In this document: one piece after another, positions 22,559 to 34,259 of the stretch
How the letters are laid out: each line of letters opens with the position of its first letter
How positions within the stretch are numbered: the first letter of the stretch is position 1
Origin: Nemertoderma westbladi
Lineage: Eukaryota > Xenacoelomorpha > Nemertodermatida > Nemertodermatidae
Direction of reading: 5' to 3'
Assembly (NCBI GenBank): GCA_032718475.1
Contig: JAUCBJ010007234.1
Coordinates: 26,099-90,098 of the forward strand
DNA length: 64,000 nucleotides
Made by a program: the position numbers and the translations under genes
Notes under the pieces: generated by a model
Seen by the model: the letters and a program-made list of their open reading frames with translations, nothing else
Told to the model about the DNA's origin: nothing
Databases searched by the model: none

Positions 22559-23594
22559 AGTATTTATATTAAGCATTTTCAACTTAATAAAATTAACTAA
22601 ATAAGATAAATTGAAAAAGAAAGTAAAAAATCTACTTTTTTCCCATGTAATACGTAATGACATTCTTAAAATTGGTACTTTTTCGTTGCTTAACCCTATT
22701 TGGCCCGGGGGTGGGGAAGTCATTTTTGTTAGGATCACCCTTGGACCTAAGAGGCCTTGAAGTAATGACGGTTTCTACTGGTAATCTGTCCGGACCGTAA
22801 GTGCAGAAAAGTCTACTGCTGTACCTATATGGAATACTGACAAAAAGCGCGCCACACGCGTTCTGGTTAAACGAAAATCGCGCCACCCATGATATCAAAT
22901 GCGCGCCAAGCCAACAATTGACTATGAAATTTTGCAGTAATTGCTTAATTGTAATAATTTATCAGTTTATAATGCTGTAGCCCTACAGTATTTTAACATT
23001 AAAATGCGAGTGTAGCGAGCAAGGAAATTTTCCAATTATATCTGATTATGTTAACATAAATACAGTCTGACAGTAATAGTCAGATAGTGCTGTATAGTTG
23101 TAGTAGTAGTAGTAGTAGGTAAACGTCAACTGACTGTTTTTAAATGCAGATGTGATCAAGATGCGAGCGTAGCGAGCACGAAAATTTTAACATTTCAGCA
23201 TTTAAAGTAGGCAAAGCGACTGTTTTCAAATGTCAAATGCAGAAATGCAGATGTCATTAAATTGCGAGCTGGCGAGCGTAGCGAGCACGGAAATTCTGCT
23301 GAATCATGCAGGCTGTCATGGTTTTATTGGTTTGAAGAATCTGACAATTGAAAAACTTTTGAAACAAGTCATGTTTTTAATGGTCATGCTCAATCCGTCT
23401 GTTTCCATTTGTCCACAGCCAGACAGTGCTAAGAGTAGGTTTACAGTATAAACGCGAGCGAAGCGAGCGGACATTTTTCAATCTTTTTAAACCTATAGAA
23501 TAATTTCAAATAGAGCTGTAGAGTGGGATGTGTTGCCAGTGCACTGCTCTGCTACGCTACCTCCTACTGTCCTAACCTAACCCTACATCCATAT

Positions 23595-23718
23595 TCGCGC
23601 CAGGACCGCCAGGATCCTCAATGCGCGCCACACGCCCCTGTCACTACGCGCCAGGATCCTTAATCCGCGCCACACGCCCCTGTCACTACGCGCCAGGATC
23701 CTTAATCCGCGCCACACA
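23595..23718. repeat. 42-bp GC-rich tandem repeat, about 3 copies
   Basis: Unit: CGCGCCAGGATCCTTAATCC followed by GCGCCACACGCCCCTGTCACTA. Confidence 0.9.
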
Positions 23719-23892
23719 TGTTGAGCAAACTCTACATAAATTCCAACCTGGCTGCTGTACCGTGGTACTGCAGTACTGTAGTACTCTGTAACCGGTATAT
23801 CATGCCTACCGGTGTAATTGTGTTATGTAAAATATATCTGATTGAATATATGTCGGACAGTCAGGAGTGATAAATTAATAGTCATTATTTCA
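23719..23892 (+). repeat. Copia 5' LTR, 174 bp
   Basis: Begins TGTTGAGCAAACTC and ends TTATTTCA, immediately before the primer-binding site. Its first 32 bp recur inverted at 16826-16857. No 3' partner was found. Confidence 0.7.
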
Positions 23893-23908
23893 TGGTAGCA
23901 GAGCGTGG
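23893..23908 (+). promoter_or_regulatory. Primer-binding site (initiator tRNA-Met type)
   Basis: TGGTAGCAGAGCGTGG follows the LTR end directly. Copia-type elements typically carry TGGTATCAGAGC here, complementary to an internal initiator tRNA-Met fragment. Confidence 0.75.
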
Positions 23909-24347
23909 TTGTTCCTCAACAAAATGGCCGAATCAGCAGGTGTAGCAAGTTATAAAATACCCCCCAAAATGCGTGCAGATCTTTCCTATGACGACTGGAA
24001 AAAGGAAATAGAAATATGGCGTTTAGTAACTGATTTAAATAAAAAGAAACAAGGTCCGGTGTTGGCGTTATCAATGAGCGGAAAAGCGAGGGAAGCTACA
24101 GTGGATATACCAATTGCTGAATTAAGTGGTGAAGACGGACTAGAGAAAGTAATAACTAAGCTAGACGATTTATATTTAAAGGACAAGGAACTGTTGGCAT
24201 TTTGTGCTTATGAGAATTTTGAGAAGTATATACGCCCAGTTGGGATAACCATGGAGGAATATCTGGTGGAATTTGATAATTTATATTCAAAAGTAAGGAA
24301 ACATGGTATGGAGCTGCCAGATGGGGTGATTGCATTCAGACTTTTAA
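23909..24347 (+). pseudogene. Copia-like gag, first part
   Basis: The frame (nominal start 23909, first ATG 23924) contains SYDDWKKEIEIWRLVTDL, KKKQGPVLALSMSGKAREA and YENFEKYIRP. It also has MEEYLVEFDNLYSKVRKHG, the order typical of the copia UBN2-like Gag core. It is open until the piggyBac-like element enters at a TTAA in the codons for the second helical block. The gag frame resumes in phase at 25434. Confidence 0.75.
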
Positions 24348-25433
24348 CCCTCCCCCGGTAACGTGGGGTAAAATAATACCCCAAGGGGATTACTTTTGAT
24401 ATTTTTCGACAATCTCTCATATTATGTATGTCCAACTTCATAGTATCTTCCAAAAAACTTGTAATCTAATGATTGTGTGGGTCAAACCCATAAAATTTTG
24501 TTTATGAAAAATGTTATGGGCCCTTAATTTGAAAACAACTTAGTTAGGTAAGATGGGGTATAAAAATACCCCATAACGTTATGGTGCTCGTTTAGTGGTG
24601 CTTTGTGACTCATTTTGGTTTCATTGGTACCACAATGGTCGATTTAGTTGTACTAGACAGCTAGAGGCATGTTTTAACTTTGTCCTTTAAGACCAAATTA
24701 TCAGTATTATGAAGCTACTGTATTGTGTATGGCCTGTATTTCACAAGCCAAGACTTCGGCCTAATCGCGATGCGATAGATTGCTAAGTATATGTGAATAA
24801 TTCTTATTGTGTAGGCTTTCTTAGCGGTGTTCTGGCCTTTTGGGTCTCATTTTGGGTTCATTGAAACTGCAATGTATAATTTAGTTGGACAATAATCACA
24901 TTTTATAACCAAATCATCAGTACTTTTGCAGTCATGGTGTATATTTCATATTACAATTCAAGATATTGTGCTATTGCAGTATTGCGAGGTGATATATCTG
25001 TATATATATATATATATCACTTTGTTGACTTTTAGTGGTGGTATTTGACTCATTTTATGCTTATTGGAACTGCAATGGTATACTTCAAGGTGTACTTGAC
25101 CCCTAACACCACTAAAAAACCTAAAATGAGAAACACTCTCACAGCTAATGCTTCGCTATGATAGTATCTTGTTGCAAAACGCCCCATCGCGACGTTAATG
25201 ATGATCGCGATTGGAGTGGGATAACTTTTGTGCCCGCCATTGAGCGTTGGGTAGACTTCAACTAAATTGAAAAAAAAAATTCACAACTTATTTTTTCACC
25301 ATTTGGCAAATTCTGGGAGGGGGATTGCAGGTGTTTTTCTGTTTAATGTAACTTAAAATGTCTTATCAATTTGGGGTATAAAAATACCCCATGTTACCGT
25401 TGAAGGATAATTTTTTACCTTACCGGGGGAGGG
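24348..25433. mobile_element. piggyBac-like non-autonomous element with TTAA duplication
   Basis: Inverted ends CCCTCCCCCGGTAA and TTACCGGGGGAGGG lie inside TTAA on both sides (24344-24347, 25434-25437), the piggyBac signature. There is no transposase. Sub-terminal hairpins of the form GGGGTATAAAAATACCCC occur at 24555 and 25373, with a variant at 24365. The middle holds three degenerate units of about 220 bp sharing TTTAGTGGTG and ACTCATTTTGG. Confidence 0.85.
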
Positions 25434-25890
25434 TTAAAGAGCGCTGGACTGTCACACACAGAAGAACAACTTGCAAGGACAACTGTCCCTGTTTTAAGTT
25501 TCAAAGGTATGCGAGACACCTTGAAGAAAATTTCAGGGAAGAGAAGTGAGGTTTCATCAGGATTAGGTGAGTTGGATATAAAGCAGGAAGCTTTAGTGTG
25601 TTCGGATGAAATAGGTGAAGATGAGGTATATTTTACTGATAGAGGATTTAAAGGTTACCAGCGTGGAGGAGGAGTTGGTAGGTTTAATTATCGAAGGCCG
25701 AATCAGTATTCCCGTGGTCAATATAGTGGACATAGTGATCAGTTTGGTCGATGTCAGTTTTCAGATCAGCTTGGCAGAGGTCGGGGTTCTTCATATCAGT
25801 TTGACCGAGGACAAAGTCGGGGTTCTGGTGCAGTAAGAAATCCCCTGGATCGATATGGTAATATAACTAAATGTTTAAGGTGTGGGAGTA
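25434..25890 (+). pseudogene. Copia-like gag, second part
   Basis: Continues gag in phase with LSHTEEQLARTTVPVLSF and an Arg/Gly/Gln-rich tail. It then starts a zinc knuckle (CLRCGS) that BEL-1 cuts at 25890. The remaining His and Cys ligands lie at 37694 onward, in the right phase to complete CX2CX4HX4C. Confidence 0.8.
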
Positions 25891-27087
25891 TGTTCGCGCT
25901 TTCAGACCTTTGGCAGTTTAACCCACCAAATTAAGATGTCTTCTAGATATTAAATCGGTTTTTAGTCTATGACAAGTATTTGATTCACTACACTAGTCGA
26001 AACCAATCTGTGCGCGATCATTCACCCGCTGGATATTATTCCCAGGAGATTGGGTTCGACGGTTTAATTTTATTGCTATGTAAGCCTAATGTATTATTCG
26101 ACTGACAGTACTATATAATCTCTGACAATATTATTCACCTTCGGTAATATTAACAGTTCCTTTAGGACGTGGCGCTTTATCTATATAAACAGAGTTATGA
26201 CTTAAACTACTCACAACGATCTGGCTTAATTATAATTCACATATATGGCGCATTCTTTAGGAATTGCTTCTTTAACAGACTCACTCATACACAATGCTGC
26301 ACAATACTGCACACTAATCTGCCAATCTTCACTGATTTTAGTCACATATAAAAGGAACACAGACTGACTCATGTAGGGTTTATCAAATAACATTAGATTC
26401 ACTTCAAACCACTTTAACATAAGTCACAATCGTTTATCTGTAACCCTTCTCTCTTACCTTTGGTATATCAAGAATATTGGGTTTCGGGGTTATTTATCGT
26501 TATTCCAAATATAATAATTCATCAACCATATTATGAAGAACTGACGGTAAATAGCAGTATAAAACAACAATGAAAACACTGATTGTTATGAGTTTGCAAT
26601 GTTTCAGCAGTCAGTATGTATGATCAGTTAGCAGTTAAAGGATATATGTCCTTGTAATTAAACCTACTAGTGTAAGACTAAAAACTGAAACACGGAGGTG
26701 CCAAAAGCCGGTTCTTAGGCTCTGAGCAAAAACATAACACTGAACTACTGAGTTTCTGTATATACCTCCAACACAGAGATAACAAACGCTCTGATTGGTC
26801 AACCTGAACAACGAGAGAACAGAGAAACAAAGAAACGTCGACGTGGCAATATCAGCTGCTAGCCGTCGTCATGGTAGCGACACTGTTTTCAAGAGTATCG
26901 AGCTTTTACGTCACGGAATTACGGATTATGTCCTCTAAAGTACAAATACAGAAGAAATAGCTTTTATGTCCGCTAAAACACCAGTACAGCAAGGACACGG
27001 CCCTTTTATGCCTGGTAAACCAACTACAGAGTATTTTACGGGAAAAATAAGGAAAAATAACCGGACAATTCAGCAAAAGCTTTTACA
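25891..27087 (-). repeat. BEL-1 3' LTR
   Basis: 1197 bp, TG...CA ends. Differs from the partner at 36484-37688 by a few substitutions and small indels (for example near 26035 and 26080). Confidence 0.95.
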
Positions 27088-27165
27088 CCGCTCCCAGAAA
27101 ATGGGATTTTCAGTCTATAAAATATAAAAATCACAGTTTCTAAAACATAAAGATACTCTAAACAG

Positions 27166-27660
27166 TTAGTCTTTCTTGCGCGGACGGCGTTTACGCAGTT
27201 TTTTAAAGCTAGCAAGAGTCATTTTCTCTTTGGGGGAAGCCACTTTACTAGGAGGGCCATAACTCCTGGGTGAAGGGTGCAATATGATTGCATTAAAAGG
27301 TTTGGGTTTACGGTCGGTGTCTCGTCCATTTCGATATGCTTCTCCTCGAGCTGATTTTCCTCCGCTTGTCATGGGATACGTTCGTCCAAAACTCTCGCAG
27401 AGAATAGGGTTTTCTAAGCTTGATATCTTCTTTGAGATTCGAGGTTTCCCAATCGAACTGAGATAAGGCCAATTTGTTTATCGATTGGACTTACTGTTGT
27501 AACTTACGTTTATCTGAACAAACGCAGGTTTCTTTTTGATCTTTATAGAATAGCGTTTAACTCGTTTCGTACAACGCTCTCCTTCACTTTGATGAAGGGT
27601 TGTATCGCGTTAAACGGGACGACCATACGGTTGGATAATGATATTAGGTGTCTGCGTCAT
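27166..27660 (-). pseudogene. Decayed ORF downstream of BEL-1 pol
   Basis: One minus-strand frame runs from an ATG at about 27660 to 27166 with two in-frame TAA stops. The encoded protein would be very basic, ending LRKRRPRKKD. The last 68 codons are open. I do not recognise a family. Its position just before the 3' LTR is where env-like or accessory ORFs lie. Confidence 0.35.
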
Positions 27661-28142
27661 AATCCAGCTAGGTAAGATGGGCGGCTAGCTAGAAATCACT
27701 GTCGGAGTGTTACCGATTAATTGTTAGGGTAGCACTAGATCTTTGAACAGTGAATACAGTCCGCGAGGATCCGCGACACCACCAGGATCGCAGGTCTGAG
27801 GTCCAACTAAGGAATGAGGAGGTTTGACCGAGTATTCCGGGACTCTGATCGTAGGTTTACTCCAGGATCGTTCGAGCCGAGTGAGCATAGGTGATACGTC
27901 AACAAGTTTCGGTTTACATGGATGTTTATGTCTTTCCGTTTATTATTTGGGTCTAGGGCGTTTATCGTAATAATACCAAAGACGCACGTCTGGTAGGGTA
28001 AACGCGGGTGACATTTATTTGTTGTTACAATGCTTCTATCAAGAATTCCAAATATACTTTGGAGTTACCGCGTCCATTTGTTTCTTTAGTGTCTTTTCTT
28101 TCGAGCCGATTTCGAATAGAATTTTCGCATTCGAATTTCAGT

Positions 28143-28445
28143 TTATGGTTCCGACTCCGCTGGGCAGGATATATAGTCGACATAGTCCGTATTGTGTAAA
28201 TCGATAGGATGACCAGTAGTTAAGAAGACCATATACGTACCATTACGCTGCGTATATCGAGCAGCGAATTTTCTATAGTCCAACTCGCGCGCGGGCTGCT
28301 CTTGGGACATTGGCGGTTCGATATAACGACCATAGTCCTCCGCAGCAGTTGGACTAACGTCGCCGCGTATTAAGCTATCAACAAACGCTTGCAAAAATAG
28401 AGTATATCGCTCCCCGATACCAAGACCATCTTCTATCAACTCCGT
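28143..28445 (-). CDS. Uncharacterised ORF downstream of BEL-1 pol
   Basis: About 100 codons from the Met at 28445. The track frame extends to 28619 but begins in a poly-valine stretch. The protein is acidic with SLIRGDVSPTAAEDYGRYIE and ends PAESEP. No motif recognised. It might be a remnant of an accessory protein; coding status is uncertain. Confidence 0.3.
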   Translation of the reverse strand, partial: TELIEDGLGIGERYTLFLQAFVDSLIRGDVSPTAAEDYGRYIEPPMSQEQPARELDYRKFAARYTQRNGTYMVFLTTGHPIDLHNTDYVDYISCPAESEP

Positions 28446-28619
28446 CATATCTGCTATATATGAGTTTATCCATATTATAATGAGTTTATATTTAGGCGAG
28501 CGGGCGTCGCTGCCTACCCCAATCAACCCCGGACAGTACGAGATCCTCAGCGCCGATGTGTCGTCGCCGCTGTACTTTCGCCAACGACGTAGCCGCACAA
28601 CGACAACGACAACCGACAC

Positions 28620-30100
28620 AAGTCACTCGACTGTCCGTCCCAAAGACTTAGATGTACTTCAGGTTTTCCTTGGAGAGTTAGGTTACTTTTACGATTGCGA
28701 CTAGCTACTGTAAACACACCTTAGCAGTAACATTCACCTATAAACTCACAAATACCACACACACAACTTGTCACAAATTACACACATTCGGGCCATTTGT
28801 CCGTTAGTCAATGCCTTCCAGAATGTCACTGTATTATTATGTATCCTTGGATACTAGTGCACTATTTATTCCCTATGCTATTCAATGGGACAAGCTTTCT
28901 ATTGTTCTTTTAACTCAATTCTAATTCTAGCGTGGTTGTTGCTATGGTGACATTATGCAAAGCTAGCGGTAGAATTAGAGCAATTCCAATGCATACAGAT
29001 CTGGGATGTTATTTAATAGTATTCTTTAATAGTCAATGTTCTGTTTTATACATGACTTTATGAATTTTATCGGCTATTGACTATGTTTGGGAGACTTTCG
29101 CACACTCATACACATAATAAGATAAATCTCCGCTCCCTTGATCTATTAATTAATGGAATTTTGGGAATGTTATAAATTGCGTAAAAATGGCAATTTATTA
29201 AATTCATTAAAAGGCATGAATTTAAATTTATTCCCTGAAATTTTATTATTTGATAATTAAATTGACATATTTTGATTCTAGAATATGTCTGGGGACACAA
29301 GATCCTTAATTCTATGACAATTGTCTTTTTAAGAATATCGGTAAATGCTACGATATCTTAATTGACTAGAATTGCTGAAGGATCTGAATTTTACAGATTT
29401 TGATTTATTAGATTTGCAAATATTAAATAATTAATATTTGAGATGGGCACCGATTTATTCCAGAACTTGTCTGGGGACGTTAACCACTGATTCTAGAATT
29501 TGTCTTTCAAGTATATCGGTGGGTGCCGCGATATCTTAATCGACTAGAATTACAGATGGTCAAAGGGTTTAACAGATTTATTTTGCGTTATACGCTACTG
29601 TTAAAGGGACATCACGCTACTATATGTATTATTTAATATACGGTATGAGAGCAATATCGCACGAAGCAATGTCAGTGTGAAGAGGCAAGTCGTTTCCAAG
29701 GTCTACCCAGAGCTTGATTTAGCCGAGACACGAGGATCTGAACTTTGCATTCCTAATACTCTGCCTACCAATAATACTTAAATATAGTAGTGGCTTTATT
29801 GTACTTTAATAAGTACGGACATTTCATCTTACTGTAGTTACGTATTTATAATAGAATACGAGCAGTAAGGAAAGAGAAAAATAATTATTTCTCGCCGTCG
29901 CACTAAATATAATATAAGTAATTACGTACGCAATAAACACGAATATATTGCACTATTCTACTAAATAATCGCTAAATAATATTCTACTGAATAAAATTAA
30001 AGAAAACGATTATAATAAAATTACATAGTAATACATACAGAAATATAAAAATAATAAAATAATATAAAATAATAGAGTCACACACCCACTCCATATGTTG
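28620..30100. other. BEL-1 3' non-coding region
   Basis: AT-rich. A degenerate tandem duplication of about 180 bp (29277-29395 and 29460-29575) shares GTCTGGGGAC and GATATCTTAAT. No frame supported. Confidence 0.5.
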
Positions 30101-31235
30101 TTACGTTATGGAGTCCCTAGATGTTTGAAGGATTAGGGAGGTGGTCGTGGGAAGAGAATCTTGCCTTCCACAGTTTCCGGAGAGTCCTCCATTCCCTTCC
30201 GATAAACACAAACGACCGACTGGGTGATTGAGTCGCTGCATCCTGAATACAATTCCAGGTTTCCTCTTCGTCCTGGAATAGTGACGATAGAAACATCGCT
30301 CAAAGTATATGACGGCGTCACAAAGCCGATTCCAGGAGCTATAGTGGTCCGTCGCTCTCTGTAGGAGAGGTGAGAGTCCCTGCGAGACGTCTGATGTTCC
30401 AGAGCTCCAATCGCTCTCTCTGATCTTCATGAAGGATCCACTCGCGGAGGGGAGGCCCAGATCCACGGCGTCGTCCCTGGCAACATGTAATACCGACAGA
30501 TCTATCCCGGGTTCAAATAACTCCGATCCACCCGTCCGGGTTTCAGGTTCGACTTTCTCCGCTCCCTTGGCTGGTCTAATCTCAGTCGGAGTAAGATGGG
30601 GAGGCCATTCATTCTCCTTACTCAGGAAGTCGGGTTCACCTAACCGATCTATAGTATCTGTTAGTTCTTGAGGAGTTGCTCCTCTGGAAGCGATGTCCGT
30701 TGGATTAAACTTCTTGGGGCAATATCTCCATTGATCTACATTGGAGCTAAGATTGTCATTATCTGAGGAGTGTGGTGTTCCCTCAGTTGGGTCGTCTCCC
30801 TCACTAGTATCGTCTTCCCATTCACTCACCTGGCAGACGCGATCTTGAAGCAGTCTTTCCCTGAGCGTTCTACGGGAAGGTCCAGTAAGGTACCAACCTA
30901 CTCTAGTTCTTACCGCATAGGTCTGTAGTGGCTGCGGTTGAGCAGGCCGTTTCTCTAATGTCTCCAGCGCCTCATGCGCGTTTTGGCCGATGAGTATTTG
31001 CACTCCAGGATAATCAGTCTGGAATCGAGGTATGCTAAGATGTTGGATGCTCTCATCCTCGTCCCAATTATAAAGGTCTGCTTGAGTAGTAGCGAAGTTC
31101 TTTATAGCCACCATTTTCACTGACCTTATGCTATGTTCTCCTAGTTCGTCCTGGGGGGTGGACAACTCACCTATATAATAGTCGGCAGCCACAGCAGATT
31201 TCCAAACCTGCATGATCCCTGACATGTTTAGCTTG
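30101..31235 (-). pseudogene. BEL-1 pol remnant, RT and integrase deleted
   Basis: The frame overlaps gag-protease by a frameshift near 31230. It begins with the protease C-terminal region (ILIGQNAHEALETLEKRP, YAVRTRVGWYLTGPSRR). It then jumps through an acidic stretch straight to the end of RNase H (QWRYCPKKFNPTDIASRG). The connector to integrase follows (LSPLLQRATDHYSSWNRL). RT with its YVDD and most of RNase H are missing between GWYLTGP and QWRYCP. No integrase zinc finger or DDE follows. Confidence 0.8.
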
Positions 31236-34200
31236 GTTCGGAACTTGGGTTGTCCAGCAAAGATGTGCTAGTTCTTTATCGATGAATGTTCCTGTGCTAC
31301 CGGAGTCCAGGAGGGCGTTCACTATATAGCTCTTCTGAGGTCCGTGGACCTGTAACTGGACTACAGGAAATTCTCGGATTCCTATATTGGAAGTTGGAGC
31401 TTTCCAAGATGGTTGTTGATCGGAAGTAGTTAAGGTAAGGTCGCTGTCTGTGTCTTTCTCATACACAAGTGCTCGATACACTGCGGTGGTGTTTATTAGG
31501 TAACAGGATTCGTTTTGGTCGGAGAACTCGTCCGTATAGAATCCTTCCATCTCAGATTGATCAGTGTCGTTCACATCACTGAATTGGACATGTAGTTCGG
31601 ACTCACTTACCTGACTCGGGCTGTTTCGTTCGAATTCCGTGTGCAACAAGATATGATGTTTTGCGCCGCACTTTGCACACCTTGCGTCGGAGTTACAGGT
31701 TCGCCGTTGGTGTCCTCGTCTGAGGCAATTATAACACAACCGCTTATCCCACATGACTTCACGTCTATCCTTTAGTGATTTCCTCAGGAATTTATCACAC
31801 GCATTTAAACGGTGGGGCCCGTCGCACAGCACACATTTCGGCTTGATGTTACTTACTTTAACCTGTGCTATGTGGTGCACACTTGTTCTTTCCTCGGGCT
31901 TTCTCACCTGAATTCTTTTAGGAGACGTAGGAAGGGTTTTTTGTACCGGTTCCCTTCTGTCATTGGGTCGAGACTCGGATTTACTTACCTGATCTTTAGG
32001 CATTTTATTGACATAATAAGATCTGTCAGTGTCTTTCCCGCTGTCCTCTCCTTGAGAAGTTTGGCTTTCACCGTCGTCGGTATAACATACTGGTGTTACC
32101 CTTCTCCTAGAAACGGGTTTCTCACTTACCTTGTTTTCCAATGTCTTCTCTCTGGACTGCCTTAGGAGCTGTAATTTCACTTCTCCATCTAAGAATGACA
32201 TGAGATCAGCCATGGTAGGGTCTCGTCGTCGTTGTTCCATCATATATAACACTTTCTTATCCCAGCGTGTACCTACTCCACCCTTCGGTAAAGCAGAAGC
32301 CACTGCTCTAATAACCATAGCACTCTGATACTCATGAGACTTACCTAGCCAATCTAATTGTCTGCAGATCTCCTGAATTTCATCGGAAAACTCTATAATC
32401 CCGCTGCTAATAAACTTTCGGGGCGCTACCAACTTTGCATACAAATACCCAGCTATGTTATTCCTATTACCATACCTGATGTTTAGTGTATCCCAAACTT
32501 GTCTTAATCCGTCTGGATGTCCAATAAACCTTAACGCCATTAACTTGGGAGATCCTTCCAAGCACTCGATGAGGTATCTAAGTTTTTCTCCATTAGATAG
32601 TACAGAGTTCTGTATATTATCTTTGTAATATTCATTAAAAGGTAACCATTTCATCTCATCTCCATTGAACTTAACGATCTCTCCCACCTTTACCGCTTGC
32701 CGGGCTTCGGTTCTAGCCATTTGACGCGTAAAACTTTCTTGAACCATCGTGTTATTTAATATCGAGTTATCGGTATATAAATTTCTCGGATTATGATCAG
32801 TTCTATAGGGAATGTCATTATCAACAGGTCTATAATTACCCTTAATAGGGTTCACTATAGGAGTTTCTACTTCGCTAGCAGTATATATGCGTGTAGGCTC
32901 CACACCTTGCGCATGCGATACTTCAGACCTAACAGGTTGACACATTGTTACAGAGGGTGGTGGTATACCCCTTTGAGTATTTACTAATTTATCGCGTTCG
33001 AGCGCGATACTTTGCTGCACTTCTTGCAACTCTAGTCTACTTTCCCTTACTGTGCCCTTGAACTGCTGGACAGTCTCCTGCATCTGTCCGAGCAGGATAT
33101 CCATCCCCCGTCGTCTCTCGTCCACCCATTCGACCGCCAAAGCGGGAGTCGCCAACGTTGTAGCGGGCGGACGAGGGACAACGGGCGACAAATCTGGAAT
33201 ATTTCGCTCGGAGTCCAGGGTATGCACTGTCTCATGGACTGTTCTGTTGGGCACAGGTAGCTTAGTGCTGTGCAAAGGGAATTGAGAAGTAGGTTCAGGG
33301 AGTACAGGTGTCTCTACGACCGAAAGGGTAGCTTCGGGAACAGGCCTAATTATTTCAGGCTCATCTACTATAGTAGGGAGTCTCTCTATTGTAATTATTT
33401 GGTCTGTGGGTTCTGTACTACCTACTTTGGTGTTATTTAGTTGCCTTCTAACAGCTGGAGGCAAATCAGGCAATTTCTGCCGGTGGAATGTTCTTTTACG
33501 TCTGCTTAGGCGAGATCGATTTCTTCCGCCTTCAGTGTCGGTGGTATCGCCTTCCTCAGATGATGTATATCCCTGTCTTTTGGGATTAGATCGATTCATC
33601 ATCTGCATATTACTAGCTGTTAACTGTTTATTTATGCAGTCTTGATTCTCCTGAATGTTTTCCAATTCTAATTGGGTGGTTTCTTCAGCCGCTTTCCGTT
33701 CTGCTTCTGCCACTTTTGCCTCTGCCGCTGCCTCTGCCTCTGCCGCTGCCTCTGCCGCTTTTGCCTCTGCCGCTGCCTCTGCCGCTTTTGCCTCTGCCGC
33801 TGCCTCTGCCGCTTTTGCCTTGGCCGCTGCCTCTGCCGCTTTTGCCTTGGCCGCTACCTCTGCCGCTTTTGCGTTGGCCGCTACCTCTGCCGCCTTTGCC
33901 TTGGCCGCTGCCGCCTTTCTTTCTGCTTCTGCAGCTACCACTGCTGCTTTCTTTCTGTCTTCTATGCGTTTTTTCTTTACTTGCTCTTCTTGGACTCGTG
34001 TCAGGCGGAGTTGTTCATCAAATTTGGCCTGATTCGCAGCCCTCATTTCCACATCGATGGCATCCAACACAAGCTTGGTTCCTTCACTATTAGGGCTAAG
34101 TCCCTCTAACCTTCTCCTCAACTCGTCATCACCTAAAAAACGTTGATAGTCTGACAGATAGATGTCAATGGCATCCCTCTTATGCGGTTTCTCTGCTGTC

Positions 34201-34259
34201 ACTTCGCTCTCGGTTGTATCTAGTAGACTGTCTGACAGGTTCTGCTTTGCGTCAGACAT
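31167..34259 (-). CDS. BEL-1 Gag-protease
   Basis: 1030 codons from a true ATG. In order: an N-terminal acidic region; an Ala/Glu/Lys coiled coil (about residues 100-185) from 27-bp DNA repeats; and a proline-rich linker. The BEL Gag capsid-like block (DUF1759 type, KFNGDEMKWLPFNEYYKDNI, from about residue 525) comes next, then zinc knuckles (CVLCDGPHRLNAC, CYNCLRRGHQRRTC, CAKCGAKHH). Last is the aspartic protease active site LLDSGSTGTFID (about residue 985). The frame then shifts near 31230. Gag would form the particle and the protease would cut it. Open frame length suggests selection until recently, or supply of Gag to other copies. Confidence 0.9.
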   Translation of the reverse strand: MSDAKQNLSDSLLDTTESEVTAEKPHKRDAIDIYLSDYQRFLGDDELRRRLEGLSPNSEGTKLVLDAIDVEMRAANQAKFDEQLRLTRVQEEQVKKKRIEDRKKAAVVAAEAERKAAAAKAKAAEVAANAKAAEVAAKAKAAEAAAKAKAAEAAAEAKAAEAAAEAKAAEAAAEAEAAAEAKVAEAERKAAEETTQLELENIQENQDCINKQLTASNMQMMNRSNPKRQGYTSSEEGDTTDTEGGRNRSRLSRRKRTFHRQKLPDLPPAVRRQLNNTKVGSTEPTDQIITIERLPTIVDEPEIIRPVPEATLSVVETPVLPEPTSQFPLHSTKLPVPNRTVHETVHTLDSERNIPDLSPVVPRPPATTLATPALAVEWVDERRRGMDILLGQMQETVQQFKGTVRESRLELQEVQQSIALERDKLVNTQRGIPPPSVTMCQPVRSEVSHAQGVEPTRIYTASEVETPIVNPIKGNYRPVDNDIPYRTDHNPRNLYTDNSILNNTMVQESFTRQMARTEARQAVKVGEIVKFNGDEMKWLPFNEYYKDNIQNSVLSNGEKLRYLIECLEGSPKLMALRFIGHPDGLRQVWDTLNIRYGNRNNIAGYLYAKLVAPRKFISSGIIEFSDEIQEICRQLDWLGKSHEYQSAMVIRAVASALPKGGVGTRWDKKVLYMMEQRRRDPTMADLMSFLDGEVKLQLLRQSREKTLENKVSEKPVSRRRVTPVCYTDDGESQTSQGEDSGKDTDRSYYVNKMPKDQVSKSESRPNDRREPVQKTLPTSPKRIQVRKPEERTSVHHIAQVKVSNIKPKCVLCDGPHRLNACDKFLRKSLKDRREVMWDKRLCYNCLRRGHQRRTCNSDARCAKCGAKHHILLHTEFERNSPSQVSESELHVQFSDVNDTDQSEMEGFYTDEFSDQNESCYLINTTAVYRALVYEKDTDSDLTLTTSDQQPSWKAPTSNIGIREFPVVQLQVHGPQKSYIVNALLDSGSTGTFIDKELAHLCWTTQVPNQAKHVRDHAGLEICCGCRLLYR
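33716..33990. repeat. In-frame 27-bp repeats in BEL-1 gag
   Basis: GCCGCTGCCTCTGCCGCTTT-type units on the plus strand encode the Ala/Glu/Lys coiled coil on the minus strand. Plus-strand open frames here are artefacts. Confidence 0.9.

Larger units (their letters stand above)
22465..23718. other. Non-coding insert of unknown identity with repeats
   Basis: Lies between the gypsy fragment and the copia LTR. It contains a run of 30 C (22529-22558), then CGCGCCAC words. Four copies of a GCGAGCGTAGCGAGCACG-like motif follow (about 23003, 23162, 23264, 23452). A 42-bp tandem repeat lies at 23595-23718. No supported ORF; no transposon class recognised. Confidence 0.5.

Noticed and set aside
26169-26351. 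60-codon ORF identical to one at 36770
   Set aside because: Both lie in the BEL-1 LTRs; identity reflects LTR duplication, not a conserved gene.
33655-34109. Plus-strand Ala/Leu/Pro-rich ORFs
   Set aside because: Antisense shadows of the coiled-coil repeats in BEL-1 gag.
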